Shown here: piece by piece, positions 61,690 through 64,000 of the stretch
Numbering within the stretch: the first letter of the stretch is position 1
Layout: each line of letters starts with the position of its first letter
Assembly (NCBI GenBank): GCA_963678705.1
Contig: OY783203.1
Coordinates: 27,758,535 to 27,822,534, forward strand
From: Panorpa germanica
Taxonomy: Eukaryota; Arthropoda; Insecta; Mecoptera; Panorpidae
DNA: 64,000 nt
Direction of reading: 5' to 3'
The notes under the pieces: generated by a model
What the model was told of the DNA's origin: nothing
Databases searched by the model: none
The model's input: only the letters and a program-made list of their open reading frames with translations
Made by a program: the position numbers and the translations under genes

Positions 61690-62345
61690 TAAAGTGTTTA
61701 ATTTTTCCAATAAAGAAATCAATTCTTTTACACTCAGATTGCAGATAGATGTCACCTATGAAAAGAAAACTGTCAGAATTTTTCATAAGAATATTCTTTC
61801 TCTTTCCAACATCATACAATTAAATGGAGATATAATTGACGTCGCTGAAGTTAGCGAAAAGTTCGAAAATGAGCAGTACTAGTGGTGTCCAACTGACATT
61901 CGCGTTGGGGGAATTCTGATGTCTGTAGTTTTTTAATTAATATGCCTGCCTTCAATAAATTTGTATTTATTTAATTAGTTGTAATGTTACTAAGCTCCGT
62001 GCAATAATTTAATCCGTTTATTTTACAGAAAATCAACATTTGCCATGTGTGTTATAAACCCTTTTTGACCGATTCAAATATATGGTATTTTTACCATATT
62101 ATTATTATTATTTATGTTTTTTTTATTTTTTTTCGTACACATTGTAAACTGTTTATTTAATCCAACAAGTGTATAGACTTTTGCGCGAATGTCAGTTGGA
62201 CACCACTAGTACTGCTCATTTTCGAACTTTTCGCTAACTTCAGCGACGTATATAATTGTTGTCTCTTTTACATTAGAAACCTTTGGAATTAGTTTGTGAT
62301 AAGCTAGTAAGTGTGAAACTGCACAGCAAGACAATTTTCTACCTG
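61690..62345. repeat. Family A repeat copy interrupted by the 66-bp-TIR element
   Basis: The left part contains AAGAATATTCTTTC and CATCATACAATTAAATGGAG. After the insertion the right part resumes TTGTTGTCTCTTTTACATT and ends near a CAAGACAATTTTCTACC string also seen near 34525 and 35025. Confidence 0.7.
61839..62249. mobile_element. 411-bp DNA transposon derivative with perfect 66-bp TIRs (Mutator-like?)
   Basis: Positions 61839-61904 and 62184-62249 are exact reverse complements over 66 bp, starting ACGTCGCTGAAG. The 9-mer ATATAATTG stands directly outside both ends (61830-61838 and 62250-62258). Related copies of the host repeat (for example the complement near 36330) read straight across the site, confirming the insertion. 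Long TIRs plus a 9-bp duplication fit Mutator-like elements, but no transposase is present to prove it. The interior is AT-rich and non-coding. Perfect TIRs imply recent movement. Confidence 0.9.
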
Positions 62346-62349
62346 AAAG

Positions 62350-63240
62350 GTTTAATCCTCAAAGTGGGTACATCAAATTAAGAAATAGGTTTTCAATGAA
62401 ATGAAATTTCCAATGATCATTTATCAAATAATACAAGTATTTTGAATCATTCTCTCCATTCATAGGTCTCTTCGTTTGATTGGATGCAGCCTACTTGTAT
62501 TTCCAGTACAGTAATCTATCGTAACCACCTTATTTTTGACACAGCCACTGAACTACTGACGATAGAGAGGAGTCACACGGAAATTTGAACTCTTATTCAA
62601 ATCGTGGTTCCAGAATCTACGGATAAATCTGCCTCGTCACGCTAGCGAGATGGCTGACAAGCGGACAACAGTATCTCAGCTTTTTTTTGACAAGTTTATT
62701 TTTCCTTCAAATCATTTCAATGAATTTTATTTCATTTTGTTTTTTTCTTCTTCTTGTCTTTAATATCTATACGACTATAATATATATTTGATATACAGGT
62801 TTATTATACATGTGTACTTATTGTATATACAAGTATTTTTTGACTGTTATACAAACATTTGATTTATTAACTTATAACAAAAACATTGAATAATGATTTG
62901 ATTTTTAGTTTAGTCTTTCAAATAAATGATTAAAAATGAATATAAAAAATTTGTCTTTTGTTACATTTTTATAACTGTTCTTGCATTATTTCACACCAGC
63001 TTTTAAAGATGTACCTTCTGTAGATGCTGCTTCAGAAGCCTTAGATACATGCTCTACCATACAGGGTGTCTCACTCGAATATTCAAACTTTAATTAAAAA
63101 TAAAACGAATAATATTTGACACGAAATTGATTATTTATTTAAAAGTGAAGTCATGCGGGTGGATGTTCCTTTTGTTGAATATACGTTAATTGGATATTCG
63201 CAAACCCTTCCTACTGAACAAACATCCAGGGCTAACAGAG
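62350..63240. other. Non-coding stretch, nothing recognised
   Basis: AT-rich, with a single ACAGGGTGTCTCACTCG string near 63062 that resembles a transposon end but is unpaired. Confidence 0.4.
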
Positions 63241-63244
63241 ATAC

Positions 63245-63330
63245 CAGTAAACATTTTGGAGTAAATTCTACTTAATTTCTATTACATATCATGAGTTTTT
63301 GTCTGGAACGTGTTCGTTTTCTATTCAGTC
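63245..63330. repeat. Family A terminal fragment
   Basis: The fragment reads AGTAAACATTTTGGAGTAAA, like the terminus at 11325. A second fragment (TGATGTTGGAAAAAGAAAG) runs off the window edge at 63959-64000. Confidence 0.45.
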
Positions 63331-64000
63331 GTTCATAGGAAAGGCCCTTTTTATGACCTACAGAGATCGCAACGACGGTTCACTGCTGAATTAAAAGCGG
63401 AGTCGGTTTATGATTTATGACCGGAGTTATAAACTTGACACTAGTAGGGATGGCAGGGGTATAAAACTTAATGGAATTCTACTTTTTAGAGTCTGCAAAA
63501 TATAAATATTTAAATGAAGAAATAAATAGATGTAATCTTTAGTACGGATCGTGATTTTTTTAATGAATATTATTCATCTTCAACAATACTCGTTATATTA
63601 GTTTTTTATATTGTTTTGGTGATTCAAAAATCCACGATCGGCAGGTCTGCGTTAGGTTTAAAACCTCTGTCTTACCATCGCTAGATACTATCTTCGTTTA
63701 TATACATTATATTCGGGGATTGAGGGAGATAGCGTCTGTCTATTACCATTAAAAAAATATTTGTTGAAAAAGGATAGCATATACTTTAAACATACTGTAC
63801 TGAACAAAATACTATACAAGTATACAAGTGTAACGGTGAAAAATATATTTTACTTGTCTAACCGCATCTCGTTTTTCTCTCACTTTGGAATAAATGAGAT
63901 GAAAGTGAACTTAAAAAAAATATATCCATGTGGGAAAGAAACAGAAATACTTAATGAATGATGTTGGAAAAAGAAAGAATATTATTATGAAAAAATTCTA

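Overview
This is a stretch of AT-rich insect nuclear DNA, about two thirds A+T by eye. It holds one recognisable host coding exon, and the rest is intron and flanking sequence crowded with transposon relics. The exon (minus strand, 23594..23858) is the first coding exon of the appendage-patterning homeobox gene Distal-less (Dll). Its FIELQQH, FPSPR, MHQNSYSGYHLGSY and SSPPKD blocks match insect Dll N-termini, and it ends at a perfect GTGAGT splice donor. No homeobox exon is visible on the minus strand below it. Positions 1..23593 are therefore best read as the 5' part of Dll intron 1, longer than 23.6 kb, and positions above about 24 kb as the Dll 5' UTR, promoter and upstream flank. The Dll sequence, the mariner, hAT, non-LTR and Helitron content, and the tRNA-derived SINE fit an insect, perhaps hemimetabolous such as Hemiptera. 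The order cannot be fixed from this window.

Left part (1..23593, putative Dll intron). It holds a MITE remnant at the edge, an exact 60-bp tandem duplication, SINE copies, a 397-bp MITE with 28-bp TIRs, a 98-bp Harbinger-like MITE with TAA duplications, and a 696-bp mariner derivative. The mariner has intact TIRs and an in-frame internally deleted transposase that keeps the DNA-binding domain. Further along are a 255-bp Harbinger-like MITE, a non-autonomous Helitron with a SINE close by, mariner 5' debris, nested short repeats, a CpG-rich island, a 141-bp hairpin MITE carrying two TGACGTCA sites, and an exact 71-bp tandem duplication.

Middle part (23.6-26 kb). This contains the Dll exon, its 5' UTR, and a comparatively GC-rich upstream block with CCAAT and GC-box motifs.

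Right part (26-64 kb, Dll upstream flank). It holds a 348-bp mariner deletion derivative, two further mariner pseudogenes, and three copies of one non-LTR family (one with a (TAA)n tail and 17-bp target duplication). A second, unrelated non-LTR element carries an RNase H domain and a 15-bp duplication. There is also a Helitron flanked by an unexpected 21-bp direct repeat, hAT-type MITEs with clean 8-bp duplications, and a 411-bp element with perfect 66-bp TIRs and a 9-bp duplication. Two dispersed ~0.6-kb repeats, many SINE fragments and several microsatellites complete it.

No complete autonomous transposon, rRNA, tRNA gene, CRISPR array or viral gene was found. Copies of one repeat carry datable later insertions, so the window records a layered history of transposition around a developmental gene. 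An 8-mer, TACGAGTA/TACTCGTA, also recurs far more often than composition predicts and is not explained by any single repeat family seen here.
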